DNA from: Euryodendron excelsum
Taxonomy: Eukaryota; Streptophyta; Magnoliopsida; Ericales; Pentaphylacaceae
Direction: 5' to 3'
Assembly: GCA_033060915.1 (NCBI GenBank)
Contig: CM065392.1
Coordinates: 15,421,501 to 15,485,500 of the forward strand
Length of the DNA stretch: 64,000 nt
Shown here: positions 1 to 9,586 of the stretch, in pieces
Layout: each line of letters opens with the position of its first letter
Position numbering within the stretch: position 1 is the first letter of the stretch
Position numbers and translations under genes: made by a program
The notes under the pieces: model-generated
Database searches by the model: none
Seen by the model: only the letters and a program-made list of their open reading frames with translations
What the model was told of the DNA's origin: nothing

Positions 1-509
1 CCACTCCCCGAGGTGGTGCCATGCTCGGTTGGTAATCCGAGCGGGGGAACCATCAAGAAGCCGTAGGCAAGAAACTGACACAGCATCTTACTCACAACCA
101 ATATACCGTTCCCCCTCTCTAACTAGAAAGGACATATCAGGGTAACACTGCAAGTATGTAGAATGCAAGTGCACATGCAGTGTGTGTGTGTGATTTTTAG
201 AAGTGGAGGAAAAAACCCAACAACTCCCATTCATCTTGTTCATCACATTCATGCATAGCAGTTAATAAAATTTAAACAAAGTGTGTACCTACAAAATAAA
301 TATGCAAGTGTTAGTATGAGGATGGCAAACATAATATAAGATAATATGAATAAATGCATTTTTTTTTTAAAATCAATTTTGAAAATTTGGTTTTGGAAAT
401 TTAAAGAGAATAGGATTGAACCAAGTTAATTAAAGACTCTACATGGGTGAAGTGTAAAGAGACATGACTACAGCCTAACCCTCTAAGTGTCCCCAGCGGA
501 GTCGCTAGC
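1..509 (-). mobile_element. 5' internal (leader) part of a LARD-like LTR element, continuing off the left edge
   Basis: This stretch is non-coding. It matches, in reverse complement, the region just after the 5' LTR of the complete element at 9587-29490: the blocks around 1-150 correspond to roughly 15270-15430, and those around 430-509 to 13634-13690. It therefore belongs to a second copy of the same family lying on the minus strand, whose internal region continues outside the window. A short GT run lies near 180-192. No credible coding sequence is visible. Confidence 0.75.
490..507 (-). promoter_or_regulatory. Primer binding site of LARD element A (Ogre/TAT tRNA-Arg type)
   Basis: On the minus strand, two bases after the LTR end (...GTGACA), the sequence reads TAGCGACTCCGCTGGGGA. 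The site known from Ogre/TAT Ty3/gypsy elements is TGGCGACTCCGCTGGGGA, primed by a tRNA-Arg, so only the second base differs. This fixes the polarity of the copy: the 5' LTR is at 510-5584 and transcription runs leftwards. Confidence 0.8.
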
Positions 510-1339
510 TGTCACGCCCAGATTTTTCGCACTCGAGGAATACACACACAAGCGGGAAAAATGCTGTACTCTCTCGTTAGAACTCACTCTCCTAGAAGAA
601 TGAGTGCGACTAGGTTTGAATTGAAAATAAATTTGAATAAAGGCCTTTTAGAAAAAGTTTGGAGTCACCACCTAACTTAATTAAGGTGAGTTAAGTCACC
701 TAAAAACTAAGTATAATCCAAAGACCACACTTAGAGTTTTGGAAAACAATTTTGAAAATACCTCCTCAAGAGAGGGTTTTTAAGAAAAACAGGTTGTTTG
801 GCAATATTTAGAAAACATTTAAGCCCTTTTTGAAAAATAATTCCGTTTTGGTCTTTGAAATCAGTGATCCTAGGTTCGGAGGTTGGTTACGTGTAGGGAA
901 GACGCACTAAGCCATCACCCTACCCCACCATTTCGGTACCTACATATCAATCTACCCTAGATTCACCTATAAGAGTCTTCAACTAACTATTGTTCAATCC
1001 TATCCACTTTCAAAAAGAATGTTTGAAAAACATGATGCATGATATGCAAGTGCAAGAAAAGAGAATTGAAAAATAGATTTGGAAATAGATTCGAAAAGAA
1101 TTTGATTTGATTTTGGAAGAGATTTGAAATTAGAATTGAAAAGAGATTTGAAAAGAGTTATGGAATTGGAAACTTGAAAAATTATGTGGGATTGGAGATT
1201 TGAAAAAGGTTGTAGAAATAAAAATTTGAAACATGTTGTGGAATTTGAGATTTGAAAAATGTGGAGACCGCACCCATGAGGGTTGCCTACGTATCCTTTT
1301 GGAGGAATCAGGTCAGTCATAGTTCAGATAAGAGTCCAA

Positions 1340-2960
1340 TTAAAAATAAAAGGTATGATTTAAAAAAAGATTTTGATTGGAAAAAAAATTTGATTTGAAC
1401 TTAGAATAGAAGATTGGAAATTGGAATTATTTTAGAAAGATTGAGGTTTAGGAAACCAAGACTTAGAAAAGATGAGATTTAGGAAAGACTAGAGGTTTAG
1501 AAAGATTTAACTCGAATGTTGGACTTAGAAGATTTAGGAAAGGATTGGATTGAGGAAAGATTTGAATTAGGAAAGGTCCGATTTAGGAAAGTATCATTTT
1601 TTAAAAGTTTCAAATTAGGAAGGTTTCAATTTAGGAAAGGTTTTCAAATTAGAAAAGTTTTGAAATAGGAAAGTTTTGGAATAAGGAAGTTGTGAAAATA
1701 AGAAAGTCTTGAGTTTAGAAAGCTTTAGATTTAGAATGAGTTGAAATTTTAGGAAAGTTTAGAATTTAGAAAGATTGGGTTTAGAAAGATTTAACTTAAG
1801 AAAGTTTTGAATTTAGAAAACTTTGAATTTGGAAAGATTTGAGATTTAGAAAGTTTAAGATTTAGAAAGTTTTAGAGTTTTAAAAGATCTTGAGATTAGG
1901 AAAGGCTTGAGTTTAGGAAAGGTTTGAAAACTTAGTTTTGGAAAGTTAAGATTTGAAGATGGATAGAATTAAGAAAGGGTTAAATTAGGAAAGATGTAGA
2001 AGACCTAATGTTTAAGGAAAGATTTGCAAGTTTTAGGAAACTTATGGTTTAGGAAGGTAGGAAATTAGGAGAGAGTTGAATTAGGAAAGATTTAGACTAG
2101 GAAGAGTTAAGATTCCTATTTCCTAAAACAAGGGATTGGATTTTGTTTCTAAAAGAGAAGGTTTGATTTTGTTTCCAAAAATGGAGGATTGGATCTAGTT
2201 TCCTAAACGGGAGATTGGATTTGGTTTCCTAAAGGGAAAATTGGATTTAACAAGGATTTAAAAATGGAGGTTTTAGAAACCCTAGATTTGGAAGACTATA
2301 GTTTTGACGTAGAGAAGAGGTTTTTTGGAAACTTATGATTTTGATGTAGAAAGAGAGGTTTTGGAAACCTAGGTTTTAAGGCAAGTTTGAAAATCATGTT
2401 TTTGGAAAGAAAATTAAGGTTTCCTTATTGTGGGTTCTAGGGCTTGACTTAGACACCAAGAAAAGAATTTTTTAAAAAGTGTGTTTTTGGAAATGAAGAT
2501 TTTGGAGGAAGATTCTAAAGAGGAGTTTTTTAGAAAGCGTATTTTGAAAAGAATTTTAGAAAGGAAGTTTTCGGAAAGTAAACTTTTGAGGGATTTTTGG
2601 AAACAAGATTTTGAAAGGAGATTGTTAAAAAGAAGTTTTAGGAAAGAGATTTTGGATGAAACTATTTGGAAAGAGTTTTTAGAAAAGTGAATTTTGAGGA
2701 AAGAATTTTCTAGGAAGGAAACCTAGGGAGTATTTTTAGGAAAGGGATTTTGAGGAGAGTGTTTTGGAAAGAAGTTTAAAAAGAAGTTTTGAAAAATAGA
2801 TTTTTGAAGGAAGCTTTTGAAAACAATTTTGGGAGGAAGGGTTTTAGGAAAGTATGTTGAAAAAGAGATTTTTAGGAAAAGAGACTTTTGAAAATAGAGT
2901 TTTTTGGAAAGTATAAAAATGTCTCACTTTTCTAAAACGATTCTAACCATAAGAAGGTTA
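1340..2960. repeat. Low-complexity degenerate GAAAGTTT-type array in the LTR
   Basis: About 1.6 kb of degenerate short-period repeats: variants of 'ttaGGAAAGttttgaattt' recur roughly every 15-25 bases, giving a purine-rich plus strand and a pyrimidine-rich minus (sense) strand. The same array occurs in every LTR of the family: 51840-53400 (plus), 11520-12500 and 27430-28400 (reverse complement). The ORFs predicted here have compositions dominated by K, R, F and E and are artefacts of the repeat. Confidence 0.7.
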
Positions 2961-3780
2961 GAACCATTTTAAGAAAGTGGTTTTGAAAACAACAAGATTT
3001 GAAAATATGGACCATAAAAGTCACTTTAAATGTAACACTTTCCTAAAGCAACCCTAGCCATGAAAAGGCTAGAATTACCCTGGGATTGTGATTTTGAAAA
3101 AGGAGATTTTGATGTAATTTTGAAAACAAGTTTAATGCAAGTTTTGAAAACGATTTTGGAGAAATGCAAGATCATGATATGCACAATGCAAATTTGCAGT
3201 CATGAACATACAAGGTTAAGGCTTCACCACATAATCAAGGGGGCCAAACCCACATGGTCTCCGGTTAGCCTAAAGGAAAGCTCCGACACGGTGACCCTCC
3301 AATAGTCTAATCCTACACATAGACTGGGAGTCCCCTTATTTCAAGCATGCAAAGAAAGGGGGGGAAAGAGATGGGGGATTAAAATAGAGAAAACCCAAGT
3401 GGGTCAGGAGAGAGAAGAGAGAGGGGGAAGTGCGGAAATTTAAATAAGAAGCCTACCTTGTGTTTTCTTTATTTGCTTGGCTTTGCGCGCCTTGCTTTCT
3501 TTGGTCTTCGCTTCACTTCAGTCTTGATCTTTGAGGGCTTGTCTTTGGTCTTCAAATCTTCATAGTTACAGCAATCTAATTCTTCAATGGAGGGTTGGAG
3601 TCTAGTGTATAAGTGTATAGGGGTGTGTATGAGTGTATAGGAGGTTAGGGTTTGTGTATGGTGGCTAGGGTTTGGAAAACCTAGGGAAGCTAGGGTTTTG
3701 GGAGTGAACGAGCTCTGTATATCGAATATTGGTGTTTTTAGATTGAGTTTACAGACCTCTTTCATGCTGGAGGAGGCTCT

Positions 3781-3790
3781 GTATTTATAG
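3781..3790 (-). promoter_or_regulatory. TATA box of LTR A
   Basis: The reverse complement reads CTATAAATAC, a near-ideal plant TATA box, about 1.8 kb into the LTR in sense orientation. The equivalent sites are 23895-23906 (plus, 3' LTR of the complete LARD), 54282-54291 (minus, copy C) and 7744-7752 (minus, old fragment). Conservation in four copies with the same flanking palindromes supports it as the LTR core promoter. Confidence 0.7.
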
Positions 3791-3799
3791 AGATGGGAT

Positions 3800-3910
3800 A
3801 GACCTGGCGCCTGTTGTAGTGGTGCCAGGCCAAAAATGCTTCTAGTGCCACTAGGAGTGGCACCAGGCCAAATATTGGCTTGGCGCCACTAGTAGTGGTG
3901 CCAGCCAATT
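3800..3910. repeat. GGCGCC-type palindrome array upstream of the LTR TATA box
   Basis: Three imperfect copies of a 'ctGGCGCCactnctAGTGGNGCCagGCCaaa' pattern lie side by side. They mix GGCGCC, its variants GGTGCC and GGCACC, and ACTAGT/CTAGTG palindromes. The array ends about 10 bases from the TATA box. The same array is at 11110-11215, 23785-23885, and, split by the viral insertion, at 54305-54353 plus 62094-62135. Confidence 0.75.
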
Positions 3911-4257
3911 AGAAAACTATTAAGGTCTGCAAGTAACATATCTTTGACTAGATTTAGGCACTTGTACTAGTGACTACCATGCAATTTTTAGCCTAGCTTC
4001 ACTAGGAGTGACTTCGAAAAGTCCAGGAATGATTTGACAAGGTCAGGAATGACGCAGAAGGCTAGAAAAGAGCAGGAACACTTAAAACAGTGTCCTGGAG
4101 GTATTTGACTTGAAAAGTGAAGATAGGATGTGTCGGAGGGGTTGACTGGCCATTAGGGGCAAAAAGGTCAACTGGATCAGGAAGTTGTCGGGACGAACTC
4201 GGACTGTCCCGAAAAAAGACTCGAGATTCGAAAACATTATTCAGAATGTTCCCAAAG

Positions 4258-4640
4258 GCTTCCGATTTGATACCCACAGCCGGTGTGGTCGGAAAAAGTG
4301 ACCGGCCCACTAGGGGTAAAACGGTCATTTCGCACTGGGTTTGCCAGAACTGACTCGGAATGATTCGGAAAGATAGAGGAAGATTGAGAATACTATGAGA
4401 AGCATTTTCAGGAGGTTACCGGTTTGATACCCAGAGCCAGCGTGGCTAGAAAAAGGCGACCGGCCCACTAGGGGCAAAACGGTCATTTGGTACTGGGTTT
4501 GCCGGAATTGACTAGGAATGATCCAGAAAGATAGAGGAAGGTCAGGAATACTATAAGAAGTATTCTTGGGAGGTTACCGGTTTGATACCCAGAGTCGGTG
4601 TGGTTCTCGGGGCATTCAGATGCTTAAGGGAAAAATGGTT
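4258..4640. repeat. Tandem repeat of about 155-165 bp in LTR U3
   Basis: The block beginning 'ggtttgatacccagagcc' followed by 'ggcccactaggggcaaaacg' starts near 4258, 4425 and 4578, with a shorter relative near 4115. Copy C carries the same repeat near 62490 and 62645, and single versions occur in the plus-strand LTRs (near 10560-10730 and 23230-23400). Confidence 0.65.
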
Positions 4641-4734
4641 ATCTTGACCGAAAAGTCTCGAAAAAGGCCCAAGGGGCAGTTTGGTCAGTTTTCACCGAAG
4701 TAGGCTAGCTGGCACCGGTGTTGACCTGGGTTTT

Positions 4735-5340
4735 GAGTGTTTCCGTCACTCTGACGGCAGTCGCGTGATACAGGGGTTTGTTGGCAATTCCCTATATCAA
4801 CTTGCTTGTGAGTATTTCCGCTACTCTAACGGTTGTGATGTTTGTAAGTATTTTCGCTACTCTGATGGTTCGCGATCATTTCCGAGATTGCCTGATCTCG
4901 AGAAGCTGCTAAAGAGGACTTAGTGCTTGATAAGTCAACTTTCTCGGAAGGCGTGCCTAAACGGACATTTCTACATTAGCGAGCTAGCAGGCCTTAAAGG
5001 TGGACCGTTCTACCATCTAGGGAATTTAGGGTCTCGTCCCGATCGACAGGTTTAAAGGGACTTATCGTCTCGAAGAGATTTTCTTCGAACAACGTGCCGA
5101 ATTGTTGTATCTAGGAATCAACTGTCTGCAGAAAGGGATTGGAATTGGAAAGGGATCTTATCGTCTTCGAAAAGACAGACCTGATTGGAGTAGATTTACC
5201 GTCTCAAGGAATCAACTGTCTCGAGAGAGGAAATGGAATTGGAAAGGGGACTTACCATCTTCGGAAAGACGTGCCTGATTTGGAATTGGAAAGGGGACTT
5301 ACAGTCTTCGGAAAGACGTGCTTGATTTGGAATAGATTTA
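4735..5340. repeat. Short tandem motifs and hairpin repeats at the outer end of LTR A
   Basis: Two motif groups lie here. 'AGTATTTCCGCTACTCTGACGG' variants (written as a degenerate pattern) occur near 4735, 4808 and 4846. Units around 'GGGGACTTACCGTCTTCGG' occur near 5152, 5247 and 5294. The second unit contains the inverted repeat CGTCTT-loop-AAGACG. Copy C has six such units (63351-63625), so copy number varies between LTRs. Confidence 0.65.
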
Positions 5341-5584
5341 CTATCTCGAGGAATCAACTGTCTCGAGAGAGGGATTGGAATTAGAAAAGGAATTGGAAAG
5401 GACAATGCCCCTAAGGGCATTTTGGTCATTTCGCCTCTATTTGGGCTTGGTGGGCCCGCGAAGCGATGGACAGACGGGATTTGGACTTGGAGAGTTGGTT
5501 TTGATTGGAATACATCCATATTGAATTAAGTACAAGTCTGGACGGAGTGTAGACTGCCGAGCGGTCAGAAATGGGGTGCTTACA

Positions 5585-8034
5585 CAAGTCAATCGTAGTT
5601 CGGACTCAGGGTTCGATTGAGAATAGGCACATTGGGCCTTTGAAAAGTTTTGTAGACTCATTGAGGTCTTGCTTTGAGAAAGAAAACTTGAGAATTTTTT
5701 ACTTGAAATCTTGTGATGACTCGAGAGAGTTTTGATTTAAAACTGGATTTTGGAGTGTTTTTTAAATAGGACTTGAAAGTGGTTTAAAATGTTTTTGAAC
5801 ATAACTTAAGGGAGCTTTGAAAGTTTTGAAAACTGGACTAGATATTTGAAAAATGGGATTTGGACTTGTAAAAACTCTTGTGAACTTGTCTTGAAAAGGT
5901 CTTTGAAAATCGTTTTGAAAAAGTTTAGGATTTACCCACCCTAATATGAACCATATAGGTTGCATTTAATGTATCACCTCCCTTACGGAATCCTAACCAT
6001 GAGGGGCAAGGATCACCTTATGGCTGTGAGTTTTAAAAGTATTTTTAGAGGACGATTTTAAAAAAGATCTTTGGAAAAGGGCCTAAGCATTGAAGTCTTG
6101 AAGCCACCTAACCTTGGTTGGGAAAACTAGGATTAGGTTGACCTAGGGTTAGGTGACCTAAGGTTTGAGCATCCTAGGGCTTAAATAACCTATGGTTTAG
6201 ATAACCTAGAATTTAAAGATGACTTGGGTTGTAAGTAACCTAAGGTTTAAGAAGGATCTTGAAGTAAAAAGGATTTAATTTGATGCAATATGGAAAGATA
6301 TAATTTTTAGTTGAATAAGGAAAGTTTTGTTTTAGGAAAGTTTTGTTTAGGAAAGTTTCAGAAAAAGAAAGTTTCGAAAAAGGAAAGTTATATTTTAGGA
6401 AAGTTTTGGAAAAAGAAAGTTTCGATTTATGAAAGTTTTGTTCTAGGAAAGTTTTGATTTTGTTTCCACAAAGGGAGGATTGGATTTTGTTTCTAAAGGT
6501 GGAAGATTTGATTTCGCTTCCAAAAATAGGAGATTTGATTTGCTTCCAAAAATAGAATATTTGACTTGTTTAAAAAAAAAAAATTTGATTTGGTTTCCAA
6601 AATAGAATATTTGATTTGGTTTCCAAAAAGGCAAGATTTGATTTGGTTCAAAATGGGAAGGGTTTGACTTGAAAAATGTATGATTTTATGTGAAATCTTT
6701 TGGTTTCAAAGTTATGATTTTATATGACATTGGCTTGGAAATAACTTAAGAGAACTATGCACTTTTTTAGAAAACATGATGTAACAACGATTTGAAAAGC
6801 CATTTGATGCAATGATGTAAGAATGAAGTTAGGGGATAAGAAGGGACTTTCCTAGACATGGATTCCTAGGGCTTTAAGAAAACAACTCTTGGATCAATTT
6901 CAGGAAAAGCACTTGAACATGGAATTTAAAGGGGTTTTAAAAGAAATAAAAGACAAGGTTTTGAGAGAGGTGTTTTAGGGTTTAAAAGCCTAATATGGTC
7001 TTTGGAGGCCTCTTTGAATATGCCACTTTTCTAAAGCAATCCTAACTACAAAAGGTTAGAACCACTTTAGGGTAATGATTTTGAAAATAAACTAAGGCTT
7101 GAAATCCTAATATAGACTTTGGTGGTCCCTTTGAATATGTCACTTTCCTAGGGAAACCCTAACCATGAGAAGGTTAGAATTACCTTACAGTTATAAGTTT
7201 GAAAATAAGAATAATGTATGAACATGACAAGTATAATGCAATAGGGATATGAACATACAAGGTTGAAGGCTTTACCACATTGCAAGGGGCCTCAAGACCA
7301 TACCATGATCGATTAGGCTAAAAGAAAACTCCTGACATAATGGTCTCCCTAAAGCTTCACCTAGGCATAGACCTAAGGTCCTCTTGTTTCAAGCATTCAA
7401 GAAGAGGGGGTTGTAGATGGAGAATAAAATAGAGAATAGTCCAAGGGGACTGGGAGAGAGAAAAAAGAAAGATGGGGGGTTTACAATATTTAAAAAGAAA
7501 CCTTACCTTGTCTTTAAACCTCCTTCAAGCTTCTGCGAAGACTTCACCTTGGACTTGAGAAAGCTTCGAAAGGATTGAAGATGGCCTCCAATGGTGCTCA
7601 GGGGCTAGGGTTTAGAGTGTATAGGCTAGGGAGGCATGAACCTTGGAGAGAGCAAGGATTTTGGGAGGATTTTAGGGGCTGTCTTGAGAGAGGCAGCATT
7701 TCTTTGCAATTTTTCAAACTTGAAATAGGCTGGAGGGTGGTCTATATTTATAGGCAAAAATTGAGGAGGTGGCGCCACTACATCCTTGTATGGCAATGAT
7801 CTTCGAGACTATGAGTGGTTTCAATTTGATCTGAAAAATTGTCAGGTTGTGAGGCCCAGATGAAATAGAGATAAGGCACCCAAGAGTGCCCTAGGGATTA
7901 CTGATTTGATACGCAGAGCTAGAATGGTTGGAAAGGGTGACCGGCCCACTAGGGGCAAAACGATCATTTAAACTCAAAAATACCAAAATGGGCCCAAAAT
8001 GGACCGAGATAGCATTTGAAGGTTGAAAACACTA
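5585..8034 (-). mobile_element. Older, diverged LARD-family LTR fragment
   Basis: From about 5586 the sequence matches the inside of the LARD LTR (compare 5590-5630 with 1310-1345, 5940-6010 with 3000-3065, and 7940-7970 with 4300-4325), in the same minus orientation but with many changes and large gaps. The TATA equivalent is at 7744-7752 (reverse complement). Because it starts in the middle of an LTR right next to element A, the simplest reading is an old LTR into which element A later inserted. The ORF at 7575-7799 has no recognisable domain and overlaps the TATA region. Confidence 0.6.
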
Positions 8035-8570
8035 TGGCGGGCTTAACCCCGCTAGAGCGCACTCCTTCAAGTAGCAATCCATGAAATGGGTTTCCTCACT
8101 CCAAACTCAACTCTCAAACTTCCGCAATGCTTGTAGGGTTCAAATATGAACCCAAGAAAGCTACTACAATAACTCAAAATGGGGTAGAATGAATAAGTAA
8201 AATAAAGGGATTCAAGATTTGAAATTCCAAACCCTATCATGCACACATTTGGGGGTTTTCAAACCCTAACCCCAAATCTCACAATATGAGCTCTAAGCTC
8301 TCAAAATCTATGTAATTAGGACTCAAAGGAGTCTCCAAAGACATCAACCCACATATATATATGCAAATACACATCTTTCTTACCTTTCTCCAAAGTTTCC
8401 CAAGTTCCAATAATGGTTCTTCTAGCTTGGGTTGAACTCCTTCAAGCTCCTTCTCCTCCCTCTTGATCTTCTCTCTTCTTTCTTCTTGATGTCCTCTTCC
8501 TTGGTCTTCGTCCTTTCTCACTCTTTCTCTCTTCCCTCCTTTACCGAAAGAGTGTGTGTGTGTATTATAC

Positions 8571-8640
<70 letters not shown>

Positions 8641-8814
8641 ATATTAGGAGACAACCATAGGAATCGATCCCATGTGTCTTGCTTATATTGCTTGAGCTAC
8701 AACATAGGTCATAATTAGTCAACATTGAGCCTAAAATGCAATAAATAAAATAAGTAAATAAACATTTCAAGATTTCACATAAATTTAGGAAAAATAAAGG
8801 TTCAGGGTATTATA
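8035..8814 (-). mobile_element. 3' LTR (first ~780 bp) of Ty3/gypsy element G
   Basis: It is homologous to 43320-44076, the matching end of G's 5' LTR; both contain the 'cacatatatatgcaaatacacatctttctt' region (degenerate) and a GT microsatellite. On the minus strand the LTR begins TATAATACCC at 8814, probably a mutated TGTAATACCC, preceded by a polypurine tract. It is cut at about 8035 by the old LARD LTR fragment. The 163-aa ORF at 8279-8770 is only a read-through of the microsatellite. Confidence 0.75.
8572..8638. repeat. (GT)n microsatellite, about 33 units
   Basis: A pure GT run inside the G-family LTR. The sister LTR has a shorter, interrupted (GT/GGGTGT) version at 43855-43900, so the tract expanded after the LTRs separated. 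Confidence 0.95.
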
Positions 8815-8829
8815 TCCTTCCCCCCTTAA
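8815..8829 (-). promoter_or_regulatory. Polypurine tract of element G
   Basis: The reverse complement reads TTAAGGGGGGAAGGA immediately before the LTR start at 8814, the expected place and composition for the plus-strand primer of an LTR retrotransposon. It confirms minus-strand polarity. Confidence 0.75.
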
Positions 8830-8929
8830 ATAAGTTTGGTCCCTAAACTTGATACAAACCATTACTCAAGCAAAAAGGGATAACGTTCCCGGATCTCAGT
8901 TTCTCTATCCACTAAGGGTCCAAGTAACT

Positions 8930-9586
8930 CATAAGGTAAGACATTAGAAAACTCTTAGACGACATAGGCATCTTCTAAGGATGGTGGGAAACGTGAGTGT
9001 TGACAATGTTACACAAGAAAGTACGATTCCTTTTTTGGACTAAACGACGTGCTTGCATGGACGAACTGAGATAGGGAGGAGGCATAGCGCTCACTCCTTC
9101 GACAACAAGTCCCAAATGGGCGAAAGAATGAAACTTAACTCGCTTAAGTTCACAATCAATAATGGCATGATGAGGGGATAACCAATCCATTCATAAGATG
9201 ACACCAAAATAGTGCATTTCTAAGGGTATAAGATTTACAAGCATGGACACATCATTAAGACGATTCTCACAAAGAACGTAAATCCTATCACATGCTATGG
9301 AATCTCCAGGTGGCAAAAGGTGAATAAAACATAATTCAATAGTTCCCCAAAGGGGTATGCAATTATTTAGCAGCAAATATAAGACAAACAAAGGCGTGGA
9401 GCCAGAATTAATAAGATCCTATCACATAATATGGATTTTTTCAAATAGCAAGGACACATACAAAATATACTTGAGAGGTACCGGAGATGTATGCAAGTGT
9501 TGAGCCACTTGAATAAGTCCGGCCAATATCCTTTCAATATGATCCATTCAGTCCTAGAGTACTTTGGCTCCTTTATGACCCCCTTC
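8930..9586 (-). pseudogene. Ty3/gypsy protease and start of reverse transcriptase, broken remnant of element G
   Basis: Minus-strand translation gives an aspartic-protease region: a remnant active site 'INSGST' near 9400 where DSG is expected (Asp to Asn), 'PPGDSIACDRIYVL', then 'FGVIL' and 'MDWLSPHHAIIDC', the conserved end of plant gypsy protease before reverse transcriptase. A stop lies between FGVIL and MDWL. After the 'EIRERYP'-like segment the sequence jumps to non-coding DNA and the polypurine tract, so reverse transcriptase, RNase H and integrase are deleted. The right edge at 9586 is the insertion site of the LARD; G resumes at 29491. The lineage looks chromoviral (iMet-primed), which is inferred. 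Confidence 0.75.
9582..9586 (+). repeat. TSD copy (CCTTC) left of the complete LARD element
   Basis: CCTTC precedes the LTR start at 9587 and recurs immediately after the other LTR end at 29491-29495. The flanks on the two sides are both parts of element G, as expected for an insertion. Confidence 0.75.

Larger units (their letters stand above)
510..5584 (-). mobile_element. 5' LTR of LARD-like element A (about 5.1 kb)
   Basis: The LTR runs in minus-strand sense from TGTAAGCACCCC (ending at 5584) to GGGCGTGACA (at 510), with TG...CA termini. It aligns along its length with the LTRs at 9587-13633, 22232-29490 and 51037-63812. It carries a minus-strand TATA box at 3781-3790, GGCGCC-type palindromes just upstream of it in LTR sense, tandem repeats in U3, and a long GAAAGTTT-rich low-complexity stretch in the transcribed part. 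All ORFs inside are short and lack family motifs. The bases after 5584 (caagt) would be one TSD copy; its partner lies outside the window. Confidence 0.8.

Noticed and set aside
510..5584. Plus-strand polarity for LARD copy A
   Set aside because: The first impression from TGTCACGCCC at 510 as a 5' end was dropped: TATA boxes, the arginine-tRNA-type primer site and the polypurine tract of the complete copy all require the opposite polarity.
8279..8770. 163-aa minus-strand ORF with a long TH repeat
   Set aside because: The ORF exists because of the (GT)n microsatellite; flanking residues match no family and the sister LTR gives a different product.
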